Positions 46,674 to 58,861 of a DNA stretch of 64,000 nt are shown here, piece after piece; the first letter of the stretch is position 1, and each line of letters begins with the position of its first letter. The notes below the pieces were generated by a model. The model did not search any database and was not told the DNA's origin. It saw only the letters and a program-made list of their open reading frames with translations. A program made the position numbers and the translations under genes. This DNA comes from Ampullaceana balthica (taxonomy: Eukaryota > Mollusca > Gastropoda > Lymnaeidae): positions 1,409,905 to 1,473,904 of the forward strand of contig CALYLW010000067.1 of NCBI GenBank assembly GCA_944989445.1. Reading direction: 5' to 3'.

Positions 46674-47660
46674 CTATGACGTTCGAAAGTTTGTTTTAAA
46701 GTTTGAAATATGAACTCTCCCTCACCAGAGATCAAAGGTCACAGTTAATTCTGTTCACGTAAAAGATCTGTGATCTACTTTCAAGTAAAAAGTTATTCTT
46801 AACACCGCCTCCCCCACAAATAATAAAAAATGTTAAATAAAAAATGTAAAGAGAAAAAAAAATAGTTAAAAATAACATACAAATGTGTCTTTGTTTAATC
46901 TAGAATTTAAATCCTCAGAACGTTTGCTAGTCTCTAGGACTTATAATGCAATTTTTAAAATTTAAATTAAAAAAAAATTGCTTCATTTAAAAAAAACTTT
47001 CTTTTTACTTAAAAAGAAAATAATGTCTATGTCTAAAAAATATAGAAACACGTTGAGTGAATAATTAGATCCATAATTAATTAACACAATTTTACACAAT
47101 ACATCATTTTAAAAATTAGAATGTAACAAGGAAAATTTCGACCATTCTTCTAAACTCACTGAGTCCCTGTTTAGAAGATATGTCATAGATAACATAATAA
47201 GATAACTCTCGTGAACTTCACTGAACGCTACATACAAACAAACATAATTGTTATGCAATATTTTCTTGTTTTTCAGAAATATTTTTAATTGAAATATCCT
47301 TTAGCAAATTTGCAGTGTTAATAATAATTTGTTCTAAAGTTAAGGAGCATGTAAAAATGTTAAGGTAGTGTTCAGGGTGGGGGGGGGCTGACACTAAAGG
47401 GAGTACTTATTGAAAACATATGAGTTCAAATTCACTTTAGTATTGATACAACGTCTAGCCGCTTCTACCACCTTTGTTTAGCGGGGTTAATCTGTTAGCA
47501 TTAATGACTTGTCTTACAACCGTTACAACAAACTAACCAGGGTAACACTAAAGATGATTGATGGTTAATCAGTTATTGATCAATACAAAATTGAATTACG
47601 GCTAATTCTACGAAGTGTTTTTGTGTGTCAGATGAAGTTTGGGAGGAACAGAAGATGAAC
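46674..47660. other. AT-rich DNA without recognised genes
   Basis: Nothing coding or repetitive was recognised here apart from short homopolymer runs; it lies upstream of the first visible Ig exon and is possibly intronic. Confidence 0.4.
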
Positions 47661-47669
47661 ACAATGACG

Positions 47670-48687
47670 TGTCTATAATGTGTTTGTGTGTCTATAATGT
47701 GTTTGTGTGTCTATAATGTGTTTGTGTGTCTATAATGTGTTTGTGTGTCTATAATGTGTTTGTGTGTCTATAATGTGTTTGTGTGTGTCTATGTGTTTGT
47801 GTGTCTATAATGTGTTTGTGTGTCTATAATGTGTTTGTGTGTCTATAATGTGTTTGTGTGTCCATAATGTGTGTTGAGTGTCCATAATGTGTTTGTGTCT
47901 CCATAATGTGTTTGTGTGTCTATAATGTGTTTGTGTGTCTATAATGTGTTTGTGTGTCTATGTGTTTGTGTGTCTATAATGTGTTTGTGTGTGTCTATGT
48001 GTTTGTGTGTCTATAATGTGTTTGTGTGTCTATAATGTGTTTGTGTGTGTCTATGTGTTTGTGTGTCTATAATGTGTTTGTGTGTGTCTATGTGTTTGTG
48101 TGTCTATAATGTGTTTGTGTGTGTCTATGTGTTTGTGTGTCTATAATGTGTTTGTGTGTCTATAATGTGTTTGTGTGTGTCTATGTGTTTGTGTGTCTAT
48201 AATGTGTTTGTGTGTGTCTATGTGTTTGTGTGTCTATAATGTGTTTGTGTGTCCATAATGTGTTTGTGTCTCCATAATGTGTTTGTGTGTCTATAATGTG
48301 TTTGTGTGTCTATAATGTGTTTGTGTGTGTCTATGTGTTTGTGTGTCTATAATGTGTTTGTGTGTGTCTATGTGTTTGTGTGTCTATAATGTGTTTGTGT
48401 GTCTATAATGTGTTTGTGTGTGTCTATGTGTTTGTGTGTCTATAATGTGTTTGTGTGTGTCTATGTGTTTGTGTGTCTATAATGTGTTTGTGTGTCTATA
48501 ATGTCTTTGTGTGTCTATAATGTGTTTGTGTGTCCATAATGTGTGTTGAGTGTCCATAATGTGTTTGTGTGTCTATAATGTGTTTGTGTGTCTATAATGT
48601 GTTTGTGTGTCCATAATGTGTTTGTGTATCCATAATGTGATTGTGTGCCCATAATGTGTTTGTGTGTCTATAATGTGTTTGTGTGTC
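47670..48687. repeat. 1-kb minisatellite, 19-bp unit, about 50 copies
   Basis: Copies of GTGTGTCTATAATGTGTTT, mixed with a 14-bp short form (GTGTGTCTATGTGTTT-like, lacking AATGT) and CCATAATG variants. Alternation of long and short forms suggests higher-order units. Confidence 0.95.
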
Positions 48688-49162
48688 GGATGAAGTTTGG
48701 AATGGAATGATCGATTTCCGCCTTGAACATCGAAGCCCCCAGCAACCACGTGACTCAGGGGCAGCTTTCTATTGATCTAACCCGTCAAACGCAGAGCGGA
48801 TGGGGGGTATAGTGGTAGGCGTTTAGTTGAACGCAGCAGGAAGGATATACCACATAAGAAGAGTTGATTTGATGGGGAAAAACAGCGGGACAAAAAAAAG
48901 GTATTACAGTACGAAGATTGAGAAGAGTAAAGTAAAATTGACAATTTGGGAGAATGACAGTAACAATAGAAGAAAATAAACGTTTTATGTAGGTGTTATG
49001 TTTGTGTGTTAACATCTTCCAGGCGGAATATGTGATGTTGTTTTCTATTGCAATCCTAGCCTAGGTTTAAATTATGTGTATGATGAAATGACAATAGATG
49101 CGGGCAGACTGCGTACGAGTCGCTTATAAGAAAAGATCCTTAAAGAAATTATTGGTATCATT

Positions 49163-49600
49163 CAGTATCAACAGTAGGCCAGTATAAACAGTAGGCCAGT
49201 ACCAACAGTAGGCCAGTATCAATTGTAGGCCACTATCACCAGTAGGCCAGTATCACCAGTAGGTCAGTATAACAGTAGGCCAGTATCAACAGTAGGCCCG
49301 AATCAACAACAGGCCAGTATCAACTAGGCCAGTATCAACTGTAGGCCAGTCTCAACTGTAGGCCAGTATCACCAGTAGGCCAGTGTGCAAGTAGTAGGGC
49401 AGTATCAACAGTAGGACAGAATCAACAGTTGGACAGGACCAACAGTGGGACAGAATTAACCGTAGGGCAATATCAACTATAGGACAGTATCAACAGTAGG
49501 AAAGAATCAGCAGTGGCACAGAAGCATCTATAGGACATTATCAACTATAGGACAGAATCAACAGTAGGAAAGAATAAACAGTAGAACAGTATCTACTATA
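49163..49600. repeat. Minisatellite, about 17-bp unit, about 25 copies
   Basis: Copies of CAGTAGGCCAGTATCAA, changing gradually to CAGTAGGACAGAATCAA towards the right. Confidence 0.9.
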
Positions 49601-50220
49601 GGACTCGACCATTTTAGCACCTATATTCATTGCTTCAAAGATCAGTTATATGACAAGTTCCGGGATATCATGTTGACGATGCTTTTATTTAATTCCCGGT
49701 TAATAAAGACAAATTACTCTATTGGCATATTGGCAAACAGTGATTCCTGTGTTACCTACAAACACATAGAATTAGATCAGAGTTTAATACTGAAATCTTA
49801 CATCTTCACTCCCCCCCCCCGTAACCTTAAGTCTGCAGACATGAATGTATTGGATGGTACCGATGTCAAGAACTCAGGATCATTCCCCCCTGCCCGCAAT
49901 TACCCCCCTTCCTAAATTCCAGCGCGACCCCCCTCTCCAACCCCAATAAATTTGTTTCAGCCAGTAATGAAATAAAAGTCCTAGAGGTTCATTTGAAATT
50001 TGGAGCAAGGATTCTTAACCCGTGTGTATTTTTAGGGAATTCCCAGTGAACAAAGTGAGATAAGATAATTTAAACGAAATAAGCCAAGACAAAATACAAG
50101 TACATTATATTTATTGATTCAAATAAGCAAATAAGTAGCAATGTTTTTTGTTTTAAATTATATATTACACAGTTATAATCGGCACATATTTTAAAACATA
50201 TCTTATCAAGAACAATCTAA

Positions 50221-50538
50221 TCTATAAATATATAATTCCCCAGGACAAGCACACGACGTGTGCAAATAAGCATGACGAATGACCTTTTCTGGGGTCGACC
50301 AATCACAGTTTATGGTTGGTATGCGATGGCAGTAAAGGGTGGGGGGCGGGGGCAGGTAACAACAACCGCAGTGCGCATGTTTCGAGACCATCAATGTGTT
50401 GGCATTCGACCCTCACTCGCGTTGTTTTCATTTCTTCGTGCTGCTGTTTGTGTCCGTTCTCTATCCCCCCCCCCGCCCGTTCTTTGCACTATCTATGAGC
50501 AAGTCTGCGACGCATGCTACGCCGCGGGTCGTATCTAG
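50221..50538 (+). mobile_element. 318-bp non-autonomous Helitron-like element
   Basis: It starts TCTATAAATATATAATTCCC after an A and ends with GACGCATGCTACGCCGCGGG, TCGTAT and CTAG before a T, so it sits between A and T as Helitrons do. Both ends match the larger element at 13040-13832 (opposite strand). The frames of 60-92 codons across it are incidental. Confidence 0.68.
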
Positions 50539-50560
50539 TATTATTAAATTTCTCTCTTAA

Positions 50561-50708
50561 AAATGTGTTGAAACGTGGTGTAACAAAGATAACTCCAGTA
50601 AAAATACCAATTAGATATCGAGTCAGATGTCTATAAAAATGTGTTTAAACGTGGTTTAACAAAGATAACTCCAGTAAAAATACCAATTAGATATCGAGTC
50701 AGATGTCT
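50561..50708. repeat. Two tandem copies of a unit of about 75 bp
   Basis: AACAAAGATAACTCCAGTAA to ATATCGAGTCAGATGTCT occurs twice in direct succession, almost identical. Confidence 0.9.
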
Positions 50709-50944
50709 TGTGAATTATCTAACACTAATTATCCGATTTAAAATGGAACACGATTTTATCAAAATATTTTGTTCAACTCACTGATTTTGCGCGTAACATC
50801 CTTTGTAAAAGTGGCGCCCACGATCTTTTATGTTGGTGAGCTTCCTGTTGTGCATGAAATAAAACTTTTGTCGAACGTTGCACTAGTGTCTAGCCTGTTA
50901 TCTTTTGTTTCTTCATCCGGAAACAGTTAAATTTTTACGTCCAT

Positions 50945-51358
50945 CGTAACCCTAATCCTAACTCTAAACCTTACCTTTAACCAGAACTCATGACATAACC
51001 ATAACCCTTACCTTTAACTCTAACCATAACCCTAACCCCAGCCTTTAACCTTAACTTTAACTCTAAGCCCAACGATTACCACACATTTGAAACATAACCC
51101 TAACCTTTAATTCTAACCATAACCCTAACCCTAACATTTAACTCCAAACCTTAACCCTTACTCCTAACCTAACCGTTAACCAGAACTCCCAAACATAACC
51201 CTAACCCTAACCTTAAGTCCCAACCATAACCCTAACCCTAACCTTAAGTCCTAACCATATCCCTAACCCTAACCTTAAGTCCCAACCATAACCCTATCCC
51301 CTGACCCTATCCCCTGACCCTATCCCCTGACCCTATTCCCTGACCCTAACTCTAACCC
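50945..51358. repeat. Interstitial telomere-like CCCTAA repeats, degenerate
   Basis: Many AACCCTAACCCTAACC stretches mixed with TTTAACTCTAACCATAACC variants and, at the right end, four CCCTATCCCCTGA units. The CCCTAA core is the TTAGGG-type animal telomere repeat. Confidence 0.8.
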
Positions 51359-52142
51359 TGGTTGTAGACTGACTTTAATGCCCTTGAATTATTCACAGCA
51401 AATATCTGGGTTTGCTCCCTTGTTCTCCCGCTGGACTTTGCCTTCACAGCGGCCATTTCTCTTCTCGTTTCTCACTCTCTTGTCAAATATTGTCTTACAT
51501 TTTCCCATCCTAGCACCTCCCCAATGTATTGATATATCATATCGACGTGCTCCGTACCAGTTTACACAAACGGCAGGAAGAGATCCCGTGTAGGAACCGA
51601 CCTAGGTGGCGCTTCAATCAGCTATTTAAGCTCTATCCATTATCCAGACCAGAATTGTGAAGGACATCCATTAATGTGGGTCTTGGGGATGGATATTAAA
51701 AAAAGAATTTTTGTGTCATTAAAAAGGCATTCGACTTGATCGTGCACTAATCAAAATTTTGTTAGTTAAAATAAAATTTAAAAAGTGAATATATTCACGC
51801 TAGCTAACAGTAGCATCCCAATATGCTCGATCGAAGAATTAAAAGAACATTAGTTTGAGCTGTACAACTGGTATGGGCCGATATGACAGAAATGACTGAC
51901 TTATCTTGGTGGTTTTATTCCTCATCGTAAAAAGCATTTCCCTGATGACCTACTTTTGATGTTTCAAGTCTGGAATTGTTCCAGAAAAACTCGTAAAAAA
52001 ATGTTAACTTCCTTGAATTTTAAATAAAAACTAATCAATAAAAGTATAAATAATAATCTGTATATTTCATACCAATATTTATAAAAATAGTTTATAAAGC
52101 GATACGTGTAACATTACTTTGGGCAACCAGAGTCATCCCTTA

Positions 52143-54116
52143 GGGGCCGTCCATAAATGACGTCACTCAATTTTAATTGATTTTTCACCCCTCCACCCCC
52201 CTCGTCACGCGTCGTCACAAAAAGTTAGACCCCCCTCCAAAAATACGTCACAAAGCTTTGACAGAAAAAACCCACAAAAAAACAAAAAACAAAAAACGAT
52301 ACTAAAATAAAAAAAAACAAAAAAAAATAAAAAATAAAAAATCCCACCTTATTTTCTATTTGAAAATGATTATCTTTGAAATAATATTTTTGTCATTTAA
52401 TTATTTATTTAGTGTATGTTTACATTGTAATATCGTAAAACGCGTGAAGCTATGTAAAACGGCATTTAACAAATTGTAAGCCAGTACTTCTCAAACTTGT
52501 TTTTATTAGACGACCGGCAGGTATTTTTTAAATGCATTTCACCAGGTACCGGTGCATTCTTTTCACATTTTGACGTAATTTTCCCTGTACTGACGTGATA
52601 GCAAAATGAGCCCCTACATGGCTTAAAGCCCTATAAGATTAAGTACGATTTCGACTTGTTTTATATAATATATACTTTTTAAAATTAGTCTTGTTGCCAA
52701 GGCATAGCAAGACAGCTAACGAACAATGCAGCGGTAATGTCAAAAACCATTTGATGTGATTAACCTTCGCGATTAAGCTCGCGAATAATAATAATAATAA
52801 TAAATTGATAATTTATATAGCGCCGTATCCCAGTAAGGAACTGATTATGTGACAGTTGATATTACAAGGATCATTTCATTGTTGATAAACCAAGAATATA
52901 TAGATACAAGACGATTCCTCAAATTGATTTCGATCTTATAATGACAGTTCTCCTGCTATGTATATGCACATCAAAATGGTATAAAATTACCACATTGATA
53001 TGAAATCTCATGTTTTCTAAAAATTATTTGGTATGCGCTGGATGAGGAATATGGCGAGTACTGTACGGACCCCACATTTGTACAGGAAAGTGGGGTATCA
53101 TCTTGCGCGTCACAAAATACAGTAATACTGCAAGTTGAAGACTGAAAAATACTATGACATTAATAAAATATCCAATATTGTCATAACTTTTTACTCCGAA
53201 GCTCACGAGTTTTTTGTTGTTGTTTTTTTAATTTATTTTTTGGTTGTATGGACGAGGAGGCGTGTTTAAATTGCTGCATTCTCTTGTGGAATTTATGAAC
53301 TAATGAAAAATACATGGCTACCGCTATAGGGCGGTTTAACCGAAGGGTCTGTTAACAGCGGTAAATTATCTCATTTGGGGTAAAAAGGGAACTATTGGCG
53401 TTTGACCAAAAACCAATCGAACAATTATATCAAATTTAAAACGTTTATAATTGTATCAAAAAAATAAAATTAAAAATTGATATTCCGAGTCGTTTTGACT
53501 TAAAATATCTATACATAATCCTTTCAGATAATTTTTAGACACTTTTCATGCTTGTAAAACTCACCAGTTGCATTTTAGGGGGGGGGGTTGCTAACGACGC
53601 TCCTCCACCCCCGAGTCATGTGAGCAGGATCTCGAGTTGGGGGGGGGGTAACGCACACAGAAACTTGTATATTTTGGGGTAACGGGCAAAAAAGTTCGTC
53701 GACTACTGCCATGAGAGAACCAAACGGAGCGGCGGTGACATCACAAATGCTTTGATGTCAACATCAAACGACGCAGGGTAACAATTTCATACATTCTCAC
53801 GCGTTCTCAAACTTAAGGATTATAATTAGATTTAATTTTCATTTTTGGATAACTTACGCCGACGGGCGTCTGATGGCCTACCGACCGGTACTTTGAGAAG
53901 CACTGATTTAAAAAATAATGAAAATAAAAATACATTATTAAATAAATTGTAAGTGACCAAATATTTCAGTGAAAGTTTTATTTAATGTACCCTTTTGATG
54001 TGACGTCACATTTCTTCAACCCCCCTCCCTCCCCTTCGTCATGCATCGTCACAAAAGTGTGACCCCCTACCCCCCCCTCCTCCTCTAGGTGCGTGACGTC
54101 ATTTATGGACGGCCCC
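52143..54116. mobile_element. Harbinger-like MITE, copy 8, split by a large insertion
   Basis: Ends GGGGCCGTCCATAAATGACG and TCATTTATGGACGGCCCC with perfect TTA duplications at 52140-52142 and 54117-54119. The 1,974-bp length is due to the element at 52482-53905; the family's internal blocks are recognisable on both sides of it. Confidence 0.85.
52482..53905. mobile_element. 1.4-kb hAT-like element nested in the Harbinger-like copy
   Basis: The left end CAGTACTTCTCAAACTTG mirrors the right end TACTTTGAGAAGCACTG, resembling 41944-42245. The interior is non-coding and includes an (AAT)n run (about 52786-52803). The flanking 8-mers do not match, so the boundaries are approximate. Confidence 0.6.
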
Positions 54117-54433
54117 TTACTGGAAGTAATTCAAATTTGAGATTTCTAAACGTGAATAAAATAGATTTCGACGTCACTTCTCTGAAAGAATATTTTATTT
54201 TTTTTAAATCTCATCTCCACCACGCCTTACTTCTATAAATAAAAATGAGGTCAAATTGTCGAGCAACTAATTTGTAGTATCTTTCCAGCAACTGATCATA
54301 AGGTCAGGCTCAAAGGCACACAACTTCAGATAGTTAGGTTGTTGGGAACTAGTGTTTTATGTTACGTTTATATTGACCACTAGGTGTTTCAGTTGCAGAC
54401 CAGAGTTGTATCAGAAATATAAGTGTTATTTAA

Positions 54434-54560
54434 AGTTAATAGTTAGCGTTTGTTACAACCCCTTTAGTTATAGTTGGCGTTAGTTACAACCCCATTAGTT
54501 ATAGTTAGCGTTAGTTACAACCCCGTTAGTTATAATTAGCTTTTGTTACAACCCCATTAG
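54434..54560. repeat. Minisatellite, about 31-bp unit, four copies
   Basis: Copies of GTTAGTTATAGTTAGCGTTA followed by GTTACAACCCC. Confidence 0.88.
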
Positions 54561-54723
54561 GTGTGTTTGCTACTTACAGAAAGGATGGAGGATGAGTTTT
54601 AAAATTTGAGATGTGAATAAACATAGTCGAGATCTTTAGTAACAACTTAATACATGTATGTGTTTACGGAATAAAAGGACAAAAGACAAGCACAAAAATC
54701 CTGGATTAACTTTCAACTCTACA

Positions 54724-54976
54724 CCTGCAGACATCCTTCCAGTCCCTCGCCCGACTACACAGAGAAACTTCCAGCCAGAGTTGGCCAACCTGCAGACATC
54801 CTTCCATTCCCTCGCCCGACTACACAGAGAAACTTCCAGCCAGAGCTGGCCAACCTGCAGACATCCGTCCATTCCCTCGCCCGACTACACAGAGAAACTT
54901 CCAGCCAGAGCTGGCCAACCTGCAGACATCCTTCCATTCCCTCGCCCGACTACACAGGGAAACTTCCAGCCAGAGT
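54724..54976. repeat. Minisatellite, 63-bp unit, four copies
   Basis: Copies of CCTGCAGACATCCTTCCATT, CCCTCGCCCGACTACACAGA and GAAACTTCCAGCCAGAGCTG in a row. The unit is a multiple of three without stops, which opens frames in several registers on both strands. Confidence 0.92.
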
Positions 54977-55029
54977 TGGTCAAACTTCGGCGCAACCAAA
55001 GACAAGTCAAACCTAACGACAGAGTACAA

Positions 55030-56130
55030 TGACTCAAGTGGTCATCGTCGATTGACTGACTGACTAAGTGACCACCGAAGTCAAGCGTCGTCGTTTTCGT
55101 CACGCACCGCTAAGCAAGCCGAAGTAAAATAACGAAAAATAATCACAATGGAATGTGAATTCAAATTCACAGGGCTAAAAACGTTATGAACAATTCCGAA
55201 TCACAAACCTGCATGATGTGCACAGGTAAATGATGTGTGGATGTTGTGCTCACTTTCAACTTCTGACTGGTAGCGTTACTTGAGTGAGTGTTTTGTAAAG
55301 TAGTCGCGATCCATGGGAGGTTGTCGTAATGCCGCCGCCATGTACTGCTGGATTATTTCAAGGATGTATATTACATCCGAATGCTGTCGATCGTTACTAA
55401 CACGGCGTAAAAGAAAGATTCCGACATTTGGACCAAATTGGATTGGATAGGACCCGGAAGTAATTTAATCAAGAAACATCGCTGCATTCCTTATCATACA
55501 AATAAGAGTGGTGGACTCTAAGCTAACGGTGGAATCAACGGATTTTCAGATAAAGCTTTCACGTCAGATCTTTCATTTATTTTTATATTTTTCATTAATT
55601 TAAGATCTTGCAATTAATTTAAGATCCTTTATTCATTGCAGATCTTCGATTAACTTCAGATCTTTAAATAGTTAATTTTTTGTGTTTAATTTGATCGTCA
55701 TATGTCGTTTATAATTCATATAAATTCGTGTCCATTGTTTATTACCAATAGATTTCCCCTAATAATTATTTTTTAAAATAGAATCGATTCTAGTAGTGAT
55801 GTTTTGTTTTTGTTTTTTTTGTTGTTGTTGTTTTTTTTTGTAGATAGTTTTCTATTTTCTGTTTTCAAAAGAATAGTATTTATTGTTAATTTTCTCTTTT
55901 TTTTGGGTATGTATTCTAGATTTTCACTAGAATGTTTTCTAAAGTTCATTTTCAAAAGATTAATGTTTATTTTCTAACCCTAGTATCCATTGACGATCTC
56001 CAACGTATAGATAAGAATAGATGTTTATGTTCATTCTATAGCATGCTGTCTAGCGTCGTACAATATAACATAGATGATATTATATGTAACTGGTAAACTC
56101 ATCTCGGCTCAGGGGTCAGCTAATGTAAAA
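55030..56130. other. Mostly unique DNA without recognised genes
   Basis: The part at about 55160-55500 has balanced base composition and no repeat match within the window. It could be a promoter or non-coding exon of the Ig gene, but I see no signal peptide or other firm evidence. Confidence 0.2.
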
Positions 56131-56142
56131 ACTAGTTGGATG

Positions 56143-56331
56143 CAATGTTCGCTCTAAGATTCATTGGTCCGTGTGCAAAGTAAAAAAAAATAAAAAAAAA
56201 CTCGGGTGCAAAGCTGCACAGCAACCGTTTTTGTGTGCTATAATTTACAAAATTTGTTGCGTGGTAATTCTAAACTACTGCACGGCGTTGGTCAGATATC
56301 TGCGCGGCCGCGCCGCTTAAAGCAAAAATTG
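56143..56331. mobile_element. 189-bp hAT-like MITE, copy 2 (CAATGTTC family)
   Basis: Ends CAATGTTCGCTCTAAGATTC and GCTTAAAGCAAAAATTG; GTTGGATG is duplicated exactly at 56135-56142 and 56332-56339. It shares TTGGTCAGATATCT and the GTGTGCAA block with copy 1. Confidence 0.85.
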
Positions 56332-56339
56332 GTTGGATG

Positions 56340-57150
56340 GTGTTTTTTTAACGGCACAATATATTGATAAATCAGGATGCAGCGTGTCTAAACCCAGTCT
56401 GATGACACACCGTGTGAAATAATTGGTTAACTGGGGCATGCCTCTGCCTACGATAATTAAATCTCTATCTTTACATCAAGACCTAGACCACGTGACGGTG
56501 TATTCATATACATGCAGAGACAAAGAAGGATAATGACGTCACTTGCCTAACCCATGATATCACGTGGAAAGCGCGGCAGGAAGTCTAGGATCTAGTCATG
56601 CGCAGTCAGTTCAACATATGCTTTCATTGTTTGAAACGGCCATAAAACTGTTCGTGTTAGGTACAATTAAATATTCACGAACTTAATCATTTCAAAACGT
56701 GACTGACTGACACGAGCGCTCAACTGGATAGTTGCAGATAAATCTATATATATTGTTGATATAGATATTTTTTTATTACATACTCATTGCTGAGTAGTGC
56801 TGCCAAAACTATAGATATTTTAAATATAGATATTATAGACTCTTGATTGGAACGTTCATCCAAAACGATGTGATATTTTTTATATGGATTTTATACACCA
56901 ATGTCTGAGTAGTTCAGCTAAAACTATAGAAACTCACACACACGTAGCAGAAATTTCCAAATCCAAATATATTTATGATTTACCTAGACACCATAGATGG
57001 CATCAGAAGTTTCTTGGACTGTTCTGCATGGTCTAACTGGCGAGTTTAACATGAGAACTAAAATAAGGAATGTAGAGGAAACTCGAAATTGTATTTTTAA
57101 AGAAGTAAAATGTAAAAAAAAAGTTTTTACTCTTATTTTGAGCGTGAGTT
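56340..57150. other. Non-repetitive AT-rich DNA
   Basis: I recognise no gene, RNA or transposon end; short frames on both strands are incidental. Confidence 0.4.
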
Positions 57151-57644
57151 CGTGGAAAGTTACACAACTGATTGCTATTTGTGGAAAGTTACACAACTGA
57201 TTGCTATTTATGGAAAGTTACACAACTGATTGCTATTTGTGGAAAGTTACACAACTGATTGCTATTTGTGGAAAGTTACACAACTGATTGCTATTTGTGG
57301 AAAGTTACACAACTGATTGCTATTTGTGGAAAGTTACACAACTGATTGCTATTTGTGGAAAGTTACACAACTGATTGCTATTTGTGGAAAGTTACACAAC
57401 TGATTGCTATTTGTGGAAAGTTACACAACTGATTGCTATTTGTGGAAAGTTACACAACTGATTGCTATTTGTGGAAAGTTACACAACTGATTGCTATTTG
57501 TGGAAAGTTACACAACTGATTGCTATTTGTGGAAAGTTACACAACTGATTGCTATTTGTGGAAAGTTACACAACTGATTGCTATTTGTGGAAAGTTACAC
57601 AACTGATTGCTATTTGTGGAAAGTTACACAACTGATTGCTATTT
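57151..57644. repeat. Highly homogeneous 29-bp minisatellite, 17 copies
   Basis: The unit contains GTGGAAAGTTACACAACTGA followed by TTGCTATTT. All copies are identical apart from single changes in the first and third units. Confidence 0.97.
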
Positions 57645-58605
57645 TAGACACACTTTCGGTCTCTAGAACTTCTCACCGATTCTTAAGCTCTGAGACCCAC
57701 TGAACATCATGTCGCCCACTCTGTCAGCATACAATAATTCTAAATATCATGAAAGATTAGCGTGCATTATAAAAGGTAGAAAGTAAAATTGGAATTAAAA
57801 AATGTATAAGGCACTGGACACACATTTAGTGTTTGCAAACTTTTCAACACGTTTGCAATTTTTTGTAAACTTGTTGGGTCTCAAGAAATAACCTTTTTTT
57901 TGTGCGTGTAAAAATCTTGCGCCAATGTCCATTAAAGAACAAACACCTACTTGACGACCCTACGTGCTGGGTTTTATCACAAATTTATTGCTGAGGTGAT
58001 TGGAAGCTTGACATTGAGATCCACCCAACTTGACGATGTTTATCAAGCGCTTTTTTTTAAAGATCCGCGTTTGATTTCCCAACGTTTACTTGACAGGTTC
58101 TCAAGGTTTGTTTTCTGGCACCATGGTCAGTAGCACCAGAACTGGTGGTACTGATACTTCAGCATCTTAACCAAGTAGTTACGTGTCAGGGCTGTTGTAA
58201 GAACAACAGAGGCCTTTAAAATATATTTTAAACAATATTTTTTTAAAAAAGTTTTTTGGAGGAATTTTAAGTAAAAAACCACTGGCCATTGCGAATTTCC
58301 CCCATGCTTTAAAACGGCTTTTTGCATGTACGAACTGTGTCATCTCCAACTTCCATACGCAGCTAAAAGTGAAATCGTTTTATAAGTGATATATTAGTTA
58401 GGTGTTGTAATGTTGTGTCTCCTCCAAGAACACAATATTTATTTATGGGCAACAGTTTCCCACAAAACATTTGTAAATGTAAATGATGACCATGTACAAA
58501 CACAGATTGTTCAGCGAAAGTGTCCTTTTCAAGCAGAAGATGAAATCTGATCAACAAAATCAGTTAACGTAGCAGTCGTACACACAATTTGGCGTTATGA
58601 AATTG
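57645..58605. other. Non-repetitive DNA without recognised genes
   Basis: Between two minisatellites; frames up to 66 codons without domains. Confidence 0.4.
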
Positions 58606-58861
58606 TAGGCTTGTACAACCTGTTGATGGGTGGTGTGTGTGTGTCTGTAGGTTTGTACAACCTGTTAGTGGGTGGTGTGTGTGTCTGTAGGTTTGTACAA
58701 CCTGTTGGTGGGTGGTGTGTGTGACTATAGGTTTGTACAACCTGTTAGTGGGTGGTGTGTGTGTCTGTAGGTTTGTACAACCTGTTAGTGGGTGGTGTGT
58801 GTGTCTGTAGGTTTGTACAACCTGTTGGTGGTGGTGTGTATGACTATAGGTTCGTACAAAC
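58606..58861. repeat. Minisatellite, about 40-bp unit, six to seven copies
   Basis: Copies of GTAGGTTTGTACAACCTGTT followed by AGTGGGTGGTGTGTGTGTCT. Confidence 0.92.

Noticed and set aside
50260..50538. 92-codon plus-strand frame
   Set aside because: It lies almost wholly within the compact Helitron-like element and shares sequence with its non-coding relative at 13040-13832.
55200..55400. Possible first exon of the Ig gene on the minus strand
   Set aside because: There is an ATG with good context, but the 21-codon frame has no signal peptide and nearby donors have the wrong phase.
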